64,000 bases of DNA from JBCBRD01 sp039819785 (GTDB taxonomy: Bacteria > Pseudomonadota > Alphaproteobacteria > Rhizobiales > Hyphomicrobiaceae): positions 1-64,000 of the forward strand of contig JBCBRH010000020.1 of NCBI GenBank assembly GCA_039819785.1, read 5' to 3'. The translations under genes and the position numbers were made by a program. Positions 50,831 to 59,699 of the stretch are shown here, one piece after another. Position 1 is the stretch's first letter; the number at the start of each line of letters is the position of its first letter. Below the pieces are notes generated by a model. That model was not told the origin of the DNA, made no database searches, and worked only from the letters and a program-made list of their open reading frames with translations.

Positions 50831-51910
50831 ATGCCAAGCTTGAAAGTCGAACATGCCTGGGTCGAGTTCAGTGTTCCTAAAACGTCCTCGCCGAAAAAGC
50901 ACCGGTCGCTTACGGGGGGGCGGCTGGACAAGCATCGTGGCATCGTTACTGCGCTTGAAGATATCAGTTTTGAGCTGAAGTCGGGCGATCGGCTTGGCCT
51001 GATGGGGCATAACGGCGCTGGGAAGTCGACCATGCTGAGGCTTTTGGCAGGCGCCTATGCGCCAACCCGCGGCCGGGTTGTCTCATCAGGGCGTATTTCG
51101 ACATTGTTGAACGCGACGCCTGGGCTGAATATTGATGGAACCGGGCGCGAAAACATAGTCACCTGCGGTCTTCACCTTGGCATGAGCTACCGACACATAA
51201 ATTCGAAAATGGAGGAGATCGCTGATTTTGCGGAGTTGGGTGATTTCATTGATCTCCCAGTACGAATCTATTCAGCAGGCATGGTAACCCGCCTTGGATT
51301 CTCGATCGCGACGGCTGTTGATACGGAAATCCTACTGCTAGATGAAGGCCTTGCGACCGGCGACGCTCATTTCGCAAAAAAGGCCCAACAGCGTATGGCT
51401 GAACTCATGAAGAGTGCGGCTATCCTTGTCATCGCATCGCATTCGCAAGCATTGCTTGCTGATACCTGCACGCGTTGTTTGCTGATGGAGCATGGTCGTA
51501 TCGTTGGAGATGGGCACCCAAAAACCGTGCTCCACGATTACCAGAATTCTGTCGTTGCTCGTGCTCGTCAGGACGACGAGGATGGCTTGCTTCACTCCTA
51601 CCAGCTTGCTACCGATATGGTTCAAAAAGGGCAGACGCCTTCTCTGGCGCTCGAAGAACAAGCTCTCCGCTATGCCTTACAGATTGCACCTGACGATATC
51701 CCAATGATTACGCGTTATTTCCGGGTGGTTGAAAACCAGTCTAGGCGGTTGGAACCAGAAATTGAGGCCGATTTAGTCTTGCGCGTACTTTCAAAAGAAC
51801 CGGAGCGCAAAGACATGAAGAAGCGTCTATCATCGCTTATGGAGACATGCGGAGCCGAACTCAATTCTGAGCTTCGGACCAAGGTGACTGATGTTATGAA
51901 TGCAAACTGA
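50831..51910 (+). CDS. wzt: Polysaccharide ABC exporter ATPase (Wzt type)
   Basis: ATG 50831 follows GAGGGTGGA; upstream in-frame starts lie inside wzm. The product has 359 residues. Walker A GHNGAGKST, signature YSAGMVTRLGFSIA, Walker B ILLLDEGLATGD and the switch His in ASHSQALL are all present in the first ~240 residues. The last ~120 residues (DEDGLLHSYQLATDMVQKGQ, ALRYALQIAPDD) are helical and TPR-like, unlike the beta-sandwich carbohydrate-binding domain of O9a-type Wzt, so glycan-end recognition by a Wzt C-domain is not expected. Confidence 0.9.
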   Translation: MPSLKVEHAWVEFSVPKTSSPKKHRSLTGGRLDKHRGIVTALEDISFELKSGDRLGLMGHNGAGKSTMLRLLAGAYAPTRGRVVSSGRISTLLNATPGLNIDGTGRENIVTCGLHLGMSYRHINSKMEEIADFAELGDFIDLPVRIYSAGMVTRLGFSIATAVDTEILLLDEGLATGDAHFAKKAQQRMAELMKSAAILVIASHSQALLADTCTRCLLMEHGRIVGDGHPKTVLHDYQNSVVARARQDDEDGLLHSYQLATDMVQKGQTPSLALEEQALRYALQIAPDDIPMITRYFRVVENQSRRLEPEIEADLVLRVLSKEPERKDMKKRLSSLMETCGAELNSELRTKVTDVMNAN

Positions 51911-52124
51911 AGACTGCGTCGAACAATGATCCTGACTTATTTAGGTGCAGGGCCTAATCGGTTGGTCAGCTTGTTGCGACGAAAATATTACGCTGGGCTT
52001 TCTGGCCTGTTGGAAACGCGGACAATTTGTTTGAGCCATGCAGCCGTTTAGGCATCGAGGGCTTGTTGTTCAGAAGCAAACGCGAATATGCGGGCCTTTG
52101 TGCCTGAGTGAAAAGGAAGAGCAA

Positions 52125-52877
52125 ATGGGTATCGCATTCAGTGTTATTGAGAAACTGGACACGCTTGGGGCCTTTAAGAAAGGAGGAGCGCTACTTGATG
52201 TCGGATCTTCCAATCTATACGGCGCTAGCGAAGCGGGTGTTTCTAGCTTTACCGAAAAATATAGTGGAGTGAAGGCGGATACGAAAGTCGTTTCTGACAT
52301 TGCAGCTGGTTCTGGTTACCAACAGGGGTTAGGCGGCAAAAACGAAGCCTGGGCTGGGCAGGTATTTGACCTCGCCGGCTTTTCCTATCTCGCTTTTGAT
52401 ATTGCCGAAGGATACAAAACAGAGGTGTTTGACCTCAATACGCAAAAATTGAATCCCAAGTTGAAGTCATCCTTTGACCTCATCATAAATTGCGGCACTA
52501 CCGAACATCTTATCGGTCAACTGAATGCTTTCTCAACGCTGCACGATGCCACCAAAACCGGAGGTATGCTTTTTCACCAGCTTCCGCATACAGGCTATAG
52601 CAACCACGGTTATTTCACTTACACCGGCCGTTTCTTTTTCGATATGGCCGGTCATAACAAATACGAAGTTGTTGCTTGTTGGTATGATCACGCAGGTGAC
52701 GAACCGCTTACGAAGTGTGCAGAAGATTATTCGACGTATTTTACTGCCTTGAAGCAAACCATCAAGACAGCTCCGAGCGTTGCGATACCTACTGTTTCGC
52801 TGAATGTTTTGTTGCGTAAGACACGGGACAAGCCGTTTATAGCAGGTCTCGAGACGTCAACGTCTGTCGTGCGCTAA
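52125..52877 (+). CDS. SAM-dependent methyltransferase-like protein
   Basis: ATG 52125 has AGGAAGAG upstream and is preferred to the frame start at 52038. The product has 250 residues. ALLDVGSSNLYGAS is a motif I-like loop, SYLAFDIAEGYKTEVFDLN a motif II region, and FDLIINCGTTEHLIGQL a motif IV region; GGMLFHQLPHTGYSNHGYF follows. The closest feel is the methyltransferases/sugar-modifying proteins of bacterial glycan islands. Substrate unknown. It is separated from wzt by 214 bases with no recognised element. Confidence 0.7.
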   Translation: MGIAFSVIEKLDTLGAFKKGGALLDVGSSNLYGASEAGVSSFTEKYSGVKADTKVVSDIAAGSGYQQGLGGKNEAWAGQVFDLAGFSYLAFDIAEGYKTEVFDLNTQKLNPKLKSSFDLIINCGTTEHLIGQLNAFSTLHDATKTGGMLFHQLPHTGYSNHGYFTYTGRFFFDMAGHNKYEVVACWYDHAGDEPLTKCAEDYSTYFTALKQTIKTAPSVAIPTVSLNVLLRKTRDKPFIAGLETSTSVVR

Positions 52878-52958
52878 AAAAACAAGAGGTTACAGGTTCT
52901 TCTGGCCATGAGGGCTAAACCCTGTCTCCAATTCGTATGAATATCCACTTTGGTTAGC

Positions 52959-54044
52959 TCAGTGGCCAACAACAATTGAAAGACGACCCGAATAATCGAT
53001 CCGCGTCAACATGGGCTTGATTTTCAGCGTCGAGATGTATTCGTCCACCGCACTTCTGGCTCCCAGGAAGTGCCCGTAATCATCAATGATCAGAACGCCG
53101 CCTGGAGTGATGCGTGGGTACAGATGCTCGAGTTCATGCTTTGTTGACACATAGAAGTCCGTGTCTAAGCGAAGTAATGCGATCTGGTCTGGGATCGTCG
53201 CAGGTATCGTGTCTTCGACCATCCCTTTCACAAATTCGATTTTGTCCTCTGGATACCCCAAAGAGCCGACGTTGGTTTTAACGTCCATCAGGCTGGCATA
53301 AGCCCAATTGCTCGCTTTGTAACCGCGGTTGAACTTTATCCAGCCATCGATGGCATTGTTGCCAAACATATCAACATCAAGATTTTCATCGGGTTTTGGC
53401 AAACCGTCGTAGGTGTCATATAGATAAATCTGCCTGGACGTTTCTTGAAGTTTTTGGAGCGTCTTGATGGCGACCATGATACTGCCGCCACGCCAGACTC
53501 CACACTCGACGATGGCGCCGGGTATCTGATTTCGTGTTATGTATTCAACCGACTGATGCATCGCATAGATGCGCTCTACCGATGTCATCGTGAATTCGCG
53601 ACACTGCTCCAAGGTTTCTTTGAACTCAACCGGCATGTCATCGTAGTTGGCGGTTTGCTCGTACGTTCGAGCTTCTTCTTGGAAGTTGATCTCAGACTGA
53701 GAGGCTTCAATCCCATCTTGGGTGACCTCCGGTTTCAAAGGCTCTCCGCGCCCAAGGAGGCGCTGTACGTCATTGAGGCGTTCCTTGAGATCTGGGCGAG
53801 TCTCATCTTGTTCGACGTAGAATAGGAGTGAAGATTCCTCGAGTTCCAGGGGAACGGGTTCTTTGAGTTCCACCAAAACACTGGTCAGTTGCGCCGCTAG
53901 ATCCAGCCGGGTCGGCTCGACCCTGACGTGGGCTTCGAGCGCCTTCCTGCGCTGTTCGACGGTGACCTCTTCGCCGCGCTCCATCAGTTGGTTGCAGTGC
54001 TTAATAATGGCCAGTTCATCCGGTGTGTATTCCAGAGTTGCCAT
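52959..54044 (-). CDS. TylF/MycF-family macrocin-type O-methyltransferase
   Basis: The product has 361 residues. From about residue 140 the protein is a TylF-type O-methyltransferase: CREFTMTSVERIYAMHQSVEY, IPGAIVECGVWRGGSIMVAI (motif I), QIYLYDTYDGLPKPDE, LLRLDTDFYVSTKHELEHLYP (metal-binding Asp) and GGVLIIDDYGHFLGARSAVDEY. The first ~135 residues are an acidic helical extension with repeated EL/EE segments, absent from the basic family; it may be for protein contact. Probable role: O-methylation of a sugar in the glycan. Confidence 0.88.
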   Translation of the reverse strand: MATLEYTPDELAIIKHCNQLMERGEEVTVEQRRKALEAHVRVEPTRLDLAAQLTSVLVELKEPVPLELEESSLLFYVEQDETRPDLKERLNDVQRLLGRGEPLKPEVTQDGIEASQSEINFQEEARTYEQTANYDDMPVEFKETLEQCREFTMTSVERIYAMHQSVEYITRNQIPGAIVECGVWRGGSIMVAIKTLQKLQETSRQIYLYDTYDGLPKPDENLDVDMFGNNAIDGWIKFNRGYKASNWAYASLMDVKTNVGSLGYPEDKIEFVKGMVEDTIPATIPDQIALLRLDTDFYVSTKHELEHLYPRITPGGVLIIDDYGHFLGARSAVDEYISTLKIKPMLTRIDYSGRLSIVVGH

Positions 54045-54171
54045 CTTGAGGTCCTTTATTGCATTTGGCCCAGAGCGTGGATGGAGCCTGTCCTACGAGT
54101 TTACAACCCTTGTCTGGCTTCACTAACGAAGGCTAGTCGTGGGCGGCTTTTGAACAAGCCGAACATCGCAC

Positions 54172-54834
54172 CTATTCGAAGTAGATGAACTCATGATCAC
54201 CGGTATATCCAGCCTGCTTGAATTCCCAGTCCCACTCTTCTGGCGTATGAAAAATGCGGCACGTCAGCTGCCAGTACATCAGGTTCACTTTCTCGCGTTC
54301 ATTGCGGTAACCCTCGACACAGATATAGCTGTTGCCACGTGAGACGCGTTCGATCTCCTTCAAAGCTGCAAACAGATCGAAGTTATAAAGATTGTGCAAC
54401 GTGTTGATTGAGATCACCAGGTCGAAATGGTCATCTGGATAGGGAAGCTTGTTTGCGCTCCCGTAGACGATGTTGTCTTTCACAGTCTCCATCGTGTGCT
54501 CAATGGCGTATTTTGAAGTTTCAAGACCGTGAACTTCGATACCGGGCAAGGCTTCTGTAAAGTCATGGAGCAAAAAGCCCTTGCCGGACCCGACATCAAG
54601 GATCCGACTTTCAGCGGTCAGTCCATAGGTCTCGATCATTGCATCCGCGACTTTGCGCCAACGACCGTCATATTTGTATCCGCCGTAACCGGTTTCGCGG
54701 CTTCCGTCCCAATAGTCGTAGTCCCACTGTATGGCCAATTCGGCGACTTCAGCCTTGTCACGCGCTGTGACACGCGCAAGATAATCGCGGGTGGTAGATT
54801 TGTGGATGAGACCAACGAATTCGCGATAGGCCAT
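54172..54834 (-). CDS. Class I SAM-dependent methyltransferase
   Basis: The product has 220 residues. Motif I is SRILDVGSGKGFLLHDF (about 76-92), motif II acid in VHGLETSKYAIEH, motif IV HFDLVISINTLHNLYNFDLF, and then SRGNSYICVEGYRNEREK. The N-terminal KSTTRDYLARVTARDKAE and DYWDGSRETGYGGYKYDGRW are typical of a group of methyltransferases beside sugar-kinase and heptose genes. Substrate unknown. It starts the minus-strand stretch that continues to gmhA. Confidence 0.85.
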   Translation of the reverse strand: MAYREFVGLIHKSTTRDYLARVTARDKAEVAELAIQWDYDYWDGSRETGYGGYKYDGRWRKVADAMIETYGLTAESRILDVGSGKGFLLHDFTEALPGIEVHGLETSKYAIEHTMETVKDNIVYGSANKLPYPDDHFDLVISINTLHNLYNFDLFAALKEIERVSRGNSYICVEGYRNEREKVNLMYWQLTCRIFHTPEEWDWEFKQAGYTGDHEFIYFE

Positions 54835-54896
54835 GTGTGAAGGCTCCTTAAAGGGAATGCTTTTTGGTTATGAGGTGAACGGTTGATCTCGCCGGG

Positions 54897-55946
54897 TCAG
54901 TTACTGGCAGTCTCAGATAGACGGGTCAAGCTTCTGCGCACTTTGAGAATTTGGGCAGCAAAGCGATCGTCTGGTGCCGCACCCTCAGCGAATGCGCGTC
55001 GTGCTCCTCCGACACTCAAGAACTCATTAAGCATGATGCAGATCCACTTGATGCAGTAGGTCTCATACAGCATTTTTGACCGCTCTATTTCATCTTCACC
55101 AAGGTTCAATGCGCTGGACAAACGATCGCGTGCAAAATTCATGAGTTCGGCTCGGACCGGGATTTCAGGCTGGCACAGGAAATCGCAAATCAGCTTTGCT
55201 GGATCGTCACGTCCTGCGTACTCAAAATCGATGAATGTGATGTTGCCTTGATTATCTCGCAGCGCGTTGTGAAATCCAAAATCAGATGGTGAGATGCACA
55301 TTTGCCGGGTTGGGAGTTCGGCAGTCATTGTCCAACCGTCTGCCTTTATGCGTTGCAACAGGTGCTTGCGAATCTCAGCCCAAGCAGGTTGCACGCCGGT
55401 ATCGACGAGACGCTGGGCTTCGCTCGCATGAGGCACGGTTGGATCTAAGATGCGGATGCGCTCAACGCGGCGGTCCACCGTTGCGATGTGCTGATCAAGT
55501 GCAAAACAGGCTTCAGACCCAGGTGCTAATTTCATCACGTCCCGCGGCGACTGGTTGATCGTGGCAATAAAGAAGGCTGCTTGATCGATATCGGCTTTGT
55601 CCAGTTGCTCCGCAATTGGCTTTTGGCCTGCTACGAAACCGATTAATGCTGCATGTGCCGCGTCGTCCTTGCAGATGGGTTTTGGAACGTTGCGTACACC
55701 TCGCTCCCACACGTAATTGAGAAACGACCACTCAGCCTGGAGCCGATGGCGCGGGTCGCGAGGATCGTGATGATACCGCTTCAGAACAACGTGTTCTGCC
55801 TCGTCAAAGGCGACTTCGAAGGCTTGATTGTTGCGACCACCAGCGAGGCGGGTCAGGCCCTTGGGATCTGGGAGGCCTGCCTTTCGCGATAAAGACTGTG
55901 CCAACGCCTCAGCATCTTTCAGGCTCTTCTGGGTCGCTTGCAACAT
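54897..55946 (-). CDS. APH-fold (aminoglycoside phosphotransferase/choline kinase-like) kinase
   Basis: The product has 349 residues. GLTRLAGGRNNQAFEVAF is the glycine loop and HVVLKRYHHD contains the ATP-contact lysine. The catalytic loop is CISPSDFGFHNALRD (Asp and Asn conserved; canonical HGD is SPSD here), and FIDFEYAGRDDPAKLICDFL is the metal-binding Asp motif. This suits a small-molecule kinase rather than antibiotic resistance. It abuts the HAD gene at 55947, so sugar phosphorylation or dephosphorylation is a reasonable guess, but the substrate is unknown. Confidence 0.8.
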   Translation of the reverse strand: MLQATQKSLKDAEALAQSLSRKAGLPDPKGLTRLAGGRNNQAFEVAFDEAEHVVLKRYHHDPRDPRHRLQAEWSFLNYVWERGVRNVPKPICKDDAAHAALIGFVAGQKPIAEQLDKADIDQAAFFIATINQSPRDVMKLAPGSEACFALDQHIATVDRRVERIRILDPTVPHASEAQRLVDTGVQPAWAEIRKHLLQRIKADGWTMTAELPTRQMCISPSDFGFHNALRDNQGNITFIDFEYAGRDDPAKLICDFLCQPEIPVRAELMNFARDRLSSALNLGEDEIERSKMLYETYCIKWICIMLNEFLSVGGARRAFAEGAAPDDRFAAQILKVRRSLTRLSETASN

Positions 55947-56564
55947 TCAGTGCGCTCGTCCATCGAGCAGAAGGGCAGTGATGTCATGCCAGCTGGCGAC
56001 CGCCTCTACATCTGTGGCTGGTGTATGGCGCGATAGGGGATCGAACAAGATCTTGGTGGCTTCAGACTTGAGCCCCGGCATGTCCAAGATTTCAGGCAAG
56101 TCGTCGATGAACACGTCGACACCAAGAGCGCCTGCGCGTGCCATTTTTTCTTCTTTGGTCATTTCAAAGAATGTCTGGTTGGGTGGGATCATACCATCGC
56201 TCTCACCCATCAAGCCTGCATTGATGAGAAAACCGCGGGCGGCTTCATGCATATCGTATTGCGGTCCTGCGATCGGGTGGCGTGTTTTGTGGCTGACAAT
56301 GTATAGGGCGTGTCCTGCTTTGAAGGCTTTCGCAACGAATTCTTTGACCCCTGTGTAGGTCTTGGCAAGATCCATGCGAGCTCCGTAGACATAGCCCTGC
56401 AGCTCGGTGAATTCATTGTTGCGCCCGCTGCCGTTGAGATGGTCGCGCACGGCATTCTTGTCAGTGCCGACACTGGCATCGATCAGACCACGGTCAAGCG
56501 CAGCTGCATGGAAGACGCCATCGTAATTTACGATGGTGTTGTCGAAATCAATTCCAATCTTCAA
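55947..56564 (-). CDS. HAD-superfamily hydrolase-like protein
   Basis: The product has 205 residues. Motif I MKIGIDFDNTIVNYDGVF at the N-terminus, motif II LYIVSHKTR, and motif IV VDVFIDDLPEIL are present; the cap segment AARGFLINAGLMGESDGMIPPNQTFF follows motif II. It is likely a phosphatase or nucleotidase of a sugar phosphate. It sits directly before the APH-fold kinase gene (start codons and stops abut), so the two are probably translated together. Confidence 0.8.
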   Translation of the reverse strand: MKIGIDFDNTIVNYDGVFHAAALDRGLIDASVGTDKNAVRDHLNGSGRNNEFTELQGYVYGARMDLAKTYTGVKEFVAKAFKAGHALYIVSHKTRHPIAGPQYDMHEAARGFLINAGLMGESDGMIPPNQTFFEMTKEEKMARAGALGVDVFIDDLPEILDMPGLKSEATKILFDPLSRHTPATDVEAVASWHDITALLLDGRAH

Positions 56565-56763
56565 GCGGCTGCTCCTCCACTGCCTTGGAAACCACCAGCC
56601 GATGTGCCCGGGTCCAGAATCTCAACGAGCCGGGGCTGCGGCACAATCCAGAACAGCAGGCTTGAGCACTTCATCTTAGACCCTCTGAACGGCGCCTTGG
56701 TCTGTGGTTGAAAGTACTTGAGACGAGGCTTTCTCGCGGTATCTGGTGATCGAGCGATAATGC

Positions 56764-57801
56764 TTACTGCGACATGTCAATCAATGGCCGGCTGATCTTG
56801 CCGGAGCGCATATCGTCCAGAGCCTGATTGATTTGCTCCAGCTTATATGGCTTGGAAAGCAGCTCGCGAACGGGGAACCGACCGTTCCCCAAGAGACGTC
56901 CAAGCCTAGCGTAATCGCGCTCGGGATCACTGTCTCCACCCCAGGTGCCCATCAGGCTCTTGCCTTGGTTGAAGATACTGGGGCTCACGGACAGCTGCGC
57001 TTCGTGGTGCGAGTTGCCAATGACAACCGCCCGTCCGCCTTGCTGCCGCGTGGAGCGAACGGCCTGCTCCATGACGGTTGGAAGGCCAGTTGCCTCAACT
57101 GCAATATCGACCCCGCCGGGGACGATTTCATTGATCGCGGCCACCACATCACCAGCTGCTGGATCAAGTGTATGCGTTGCACCGTACTTCATCGCCAAGT
57201 CGCGGCGCGCCGGATTTAGATCGACACCAATCACTGGTGATGCAGAGGAAAACGCCGCCGCCATCAGCGCGTTGAGGCCAATCCCTCCGGTTCCAAAAAC
57301 GGCGACCGAGTCACCGGCACGCGGTTTGAGCACGTTGAAAACGGCACCCATGCCCGTTGGCGCGGCACATCCCAACAAGACGGCGACATCCATGGGCAGG
57401 CCTTCCGGCAATGGCGTCAATCTATTCTCGGAAACGACTGCATGACGTTGGAATGTGGTGACGCCACCAGCGTTCACACGTTTCCCGTCCCAATCATAAA
57501 CGGCACCTCCGGCCTCGTTGCCGGCCCCTTTGATCCACGACAGCACGACTTTGTCGCCTTCCTTGACCCGGGTAACGGCTGCACCTGCCTCAAGGACCGT
57601 TCCCGTTGCTTCATGACCGAGGCAATGCGGCACCCATTTGTCTTCGCCTTTGTCGCCTGCAACCTCCAAGAGCTGTGTTCCGCAGGCGCCGGAGTAGGCA
57701 ATTTCCACCAGGACCTGTCCGGGCTTGAGTTCGGGGGTCTCAATGTCGACGACGACGAGTGGTTTGCCTGTCTCAACAAGGAGGGCAGCGGTTGTCTTCA
57801 T
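56764..57801 (-). CDS. Zinc-type alcohol dehydrogenase (MDR family)
   Basis: The product has 345 residues. Catalytic-zinc Cys in AYSGACGTQ and GHEATG; NAD-binding GTGGIGLNALMAA (about 172-184); GVDLNPARRDLAMKYGATH; the end LLSKPYKLEQINQALDDMRSGKISRPL. The structural-zinc loop with four cysteines is absent. It resembles the S-(hydroxymethyl)glutathione/sorbitol dehydrogenase branch and could oxidise or reduce a sugar alcohol or keto-sugar. It lies downstream of the transketolase pair on the same strand. Confidence 0.82.
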   Translation of the reverse strand: MKTTAALLVETGKPLVVVDIETPELKPGQVLVEIAYSGACGTQLLEVAGDKGEDKWVPHCLGHEATGTVLEAGAAVTRVKEGDKVVLSWIKGAGNEAGGAVYDWDGKRVNAGGVTTFQRHAVVSENRLTPLPEGLPMDVAVLLGCAAPTGMGAVFNVLKPRAGDSVAVFGTGGIGLNALMAAAFSSASPVIGVDLNPARRDLAMKYGATHTLDPAAGDVVAAINEIVPGGVDIAVEATGLPTVMEQAVRSTRQQGGRAVVIGNSHHEAQLSVSPSIFNQGKSLMGTWGGDSDPERDYARLGRLLGNGRFPVRELLSKPYKLEQINQALDDMRSGKISRPLIDMSQ

Positions 57802-57867
57802 TGCGAAAAGATATCCTGTATTGGCTGGTCGAATGCGTGTGCAGTGTTGGTCTGCCTGTTGGTGTCG

Positions 57868-58794
57868 TCAGTGGGTCAGAGAGGCCGAGACTTTCTCAGC
57901 AATCTGGTGACCGGCGAGGCCAAGCTCTTCACGGGCGTATTCTTGTTCGCCCGATTTCTTAAAGAAATAGTCGGGCGTACCGATCCGCAAAAGCTTCGTT
58001 GTTTCGACGCGATTGTCGACTGCCCACTCCGCGACAGCTGAGCCAAACCCGCCTATCAGCGAGTGCTCTTCGATCGTGACGATCCGATCAAACTTCGCGA
58101 AAGCTGCTGTCAAATAGTCTGTGTCGAGTGGTTTGACTGTGTGGAACGATACGACCTCGGCCGAGAGCCCCTGGGCGCCAAGATCGTCGGCCGCTTCAAT
58201 CGCCATGGGCAGCATATTCCCAGTCGATAGCAGTGCGATTTTTTCACCGTCGGAGATCACCAGAGCTTTGCCGATTTCAAAGTCGGCTGGGACGTCTGTA
58301 TGGACAATCGGTTCGCCTTTTTTACCCATGCGCAAATACATCGGCCCATCAAGCTTCAATCCGGCCCGCAATGCCGCACGAACCTCCCAGGCATCGCCTG
58401 GACAAACCACCGTCATGTTGGGGATTGACCTCAGGAACGAAATGTCCTCGCACGCATGGTGGGTTGGACCGAGCCCTGCATAAGCAAGACCAGCACCGAC
58501 TGAGACAACCATGACGGGTGCATCGTGATAGGCGATATCCGTTCGAATTTGCTCCAGGCAGCGCGTGGTCACAAATGGTGTGATTGTGTAAGTTACGGGT
58601 CTCATTCCCGACATTGCCAGACCAGCTGCGACGCCGGTCATATTCTGCTCGGCCACACCGCAGTTTATGAAACGGTTTGGATGAGCAGCTTTGAATTTGT
58701 CGAACAAACGGTTGCCGATGTCGCCCGACAACATCATGACTCTGGGATCTGTATCACCAAGCTTCGTAAGCTCGTCAGCGAACGCATTTCTCAC
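57868..58794 (-). CDS. Transketolase-like, C-terminal subunit
   Basis: The GTG start at 58794 overlaps the stop of the N-terminal subunit gene (GTGA); longer frames are not conserved. The product has 308 residues. It supplies the second half of a split transketolase: VRNAFADELTKLGDTDPRV, NCGVAEQNMTGVAAGLAMSG with the catalytic Glu, TITPFVTTRCLEQIRTDIAY, and the C-terminal VTIEEHSLIGGFGSAVAEW. It needs the partner for TPP binding. Together they would exchange two-carbon units between sugar phosphates. Confidence 0.9.
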   Translation of the reverse strand: MRNAFADELTKLGDTDPRVMMLSGDIGNRLFDKFKAAHPNRFINCGVAEQNMTGVAAGLAMSGMRPVTYTITPFVTTRCLEQIRTDIAYHDAPVMVVSVGAGLAYAGLGPTHHACEDISFLRSIPNMTVVCPGDAWEVRAALRAGLKLDGPMYLRMGKKGEPIVHTDVPADFEIGKALVISDGEKIALLSTGNMLPMAIEAADDLGAQGLSAEVVSFHTVKPLDTDYLTAAFAKFDRIVTIEEHSLIGGFGSAVAEWAVDNRVETTKLLRIGTPDYFFKKSGEQEYAREELGLAGHQIAEKVSASLTH

Positions 58795-59633
58795 TTGAGG
58801 CCAAGCTCCTTGTATGCGAGTTCGACTTCTTCCGCGGTTGGTGCGCGATAATGCCAATTGTTGTCGTCTTCCATGAACGACACGCCGCGGCCTTTGATCG
58901 TGTTGGCGATGATCGCTACGGGTTTGCCGCTGCCATTTGGCACCTGCCACATGAGGTCAACGAGCGCTTGCATGTCATGGCCGTCAATCTCGTGTGCGTC
59001 CCAACCCGCTGCGGCCCACTTTTCGCGCAGAGGGGCTAACATCAGTGTCTCATTGGAACGCGCGGTCGCCTGCCATTTATTGTAGTCGATAATCACACAG
59101 ACGTTCTCCAGTCGTTGGCCAGCGGCGAACATCGCAGCCTCCCAGTTCGAGCCCTCGTTGCATTCACCGTCTGATAGGAGCGCGTAAACGCGGTATTTCT
59201 TTCCAGCGATGCGACCTGCAACGGCCATCCCCAAACCAATGGGTAGGCCATGGCCGAGAGAGCCCGTGGCCGCCTCGACACCGGCGAGAAGATTGGCCGG
59301 CGGGTGTTCGGCCAAGATTCCGCCATCCTGACAATAGGTTTCTAGTTCTTCGTCCGGGAAGTAGCCGCGTTTCGAAAGCGTGGCATAGAGTGCTGCTGCG
59401 GCGTGCCCTTTCGATAGAATGAAACGATCGCGATCAAGGTCTTCAGGGGTGGCCGGATCTACGTTCAAAACGGACCAATAGGCTGCCGCCAGAATATCGC
59501 AGCATGACAGGCAGGACGCGAGGTGAGCTGCCTTCGCCTTGTGGGACATCAGGATGACGCGACCGCGCAATTCGGCGGCAGTACGATTTAGGGCGTCTAT
59601 GTCCGGCGCGGAGTTGTTCGCCAGTAAACTCAT
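58791..59633 (-). CDS. Transketolase-like, N-terminal (TPP-binding) subunit
   Basis: ATG 59633 (MSLLANNSA) has AGGAGA upstream and is preferred to the frame start at 59663. The product has 280 residues. DRFILSKGHAAAALYATLSKRG, GSLGHGLPIGLGMAVAGR, and the TPP/Mg motif LLSDGECNEGSNWEAAMFA with NVCVIIDYNKWQ are diagnostic. Split transketolases of this sort are common in sugar clusters. Next to GmhA, GmhB and HldE homologues it could provide a heptulose phosphate or a modified ketose for a surface sugar. Confidence 0.9.
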   Translation of the reverse strand: MSLLANNSAPDIDALNRTAAELRGRVILMSHKAKAAHLASCLSCCDILAAAYWSVLNVDPATPEDLDRDRFILSKGHAAAALYATLSKRGYFPDEELETYCQDGGILAEHPPANLLAGVEAATGSLGHGLPIGLGMAVAGRIAGKKYRVYALLSDGECNEGSNWEAAMFAAGQRLENVCVIIDYNKWQATARSNETLMLAPLREKWAAAGWDAHEIDGHDMQALVDLMWQVPNGSGKPVAIIANTIKGRGVSFMEDDNNWHYRAPTAEEVELAYKELGLK

Positions 59634-59699
59634 CTTGGCATTCTCCTTTTTGTGCCCATTCAACCGGTTGTATTTGTTCCCGATCGGTGGGGCATTAAA

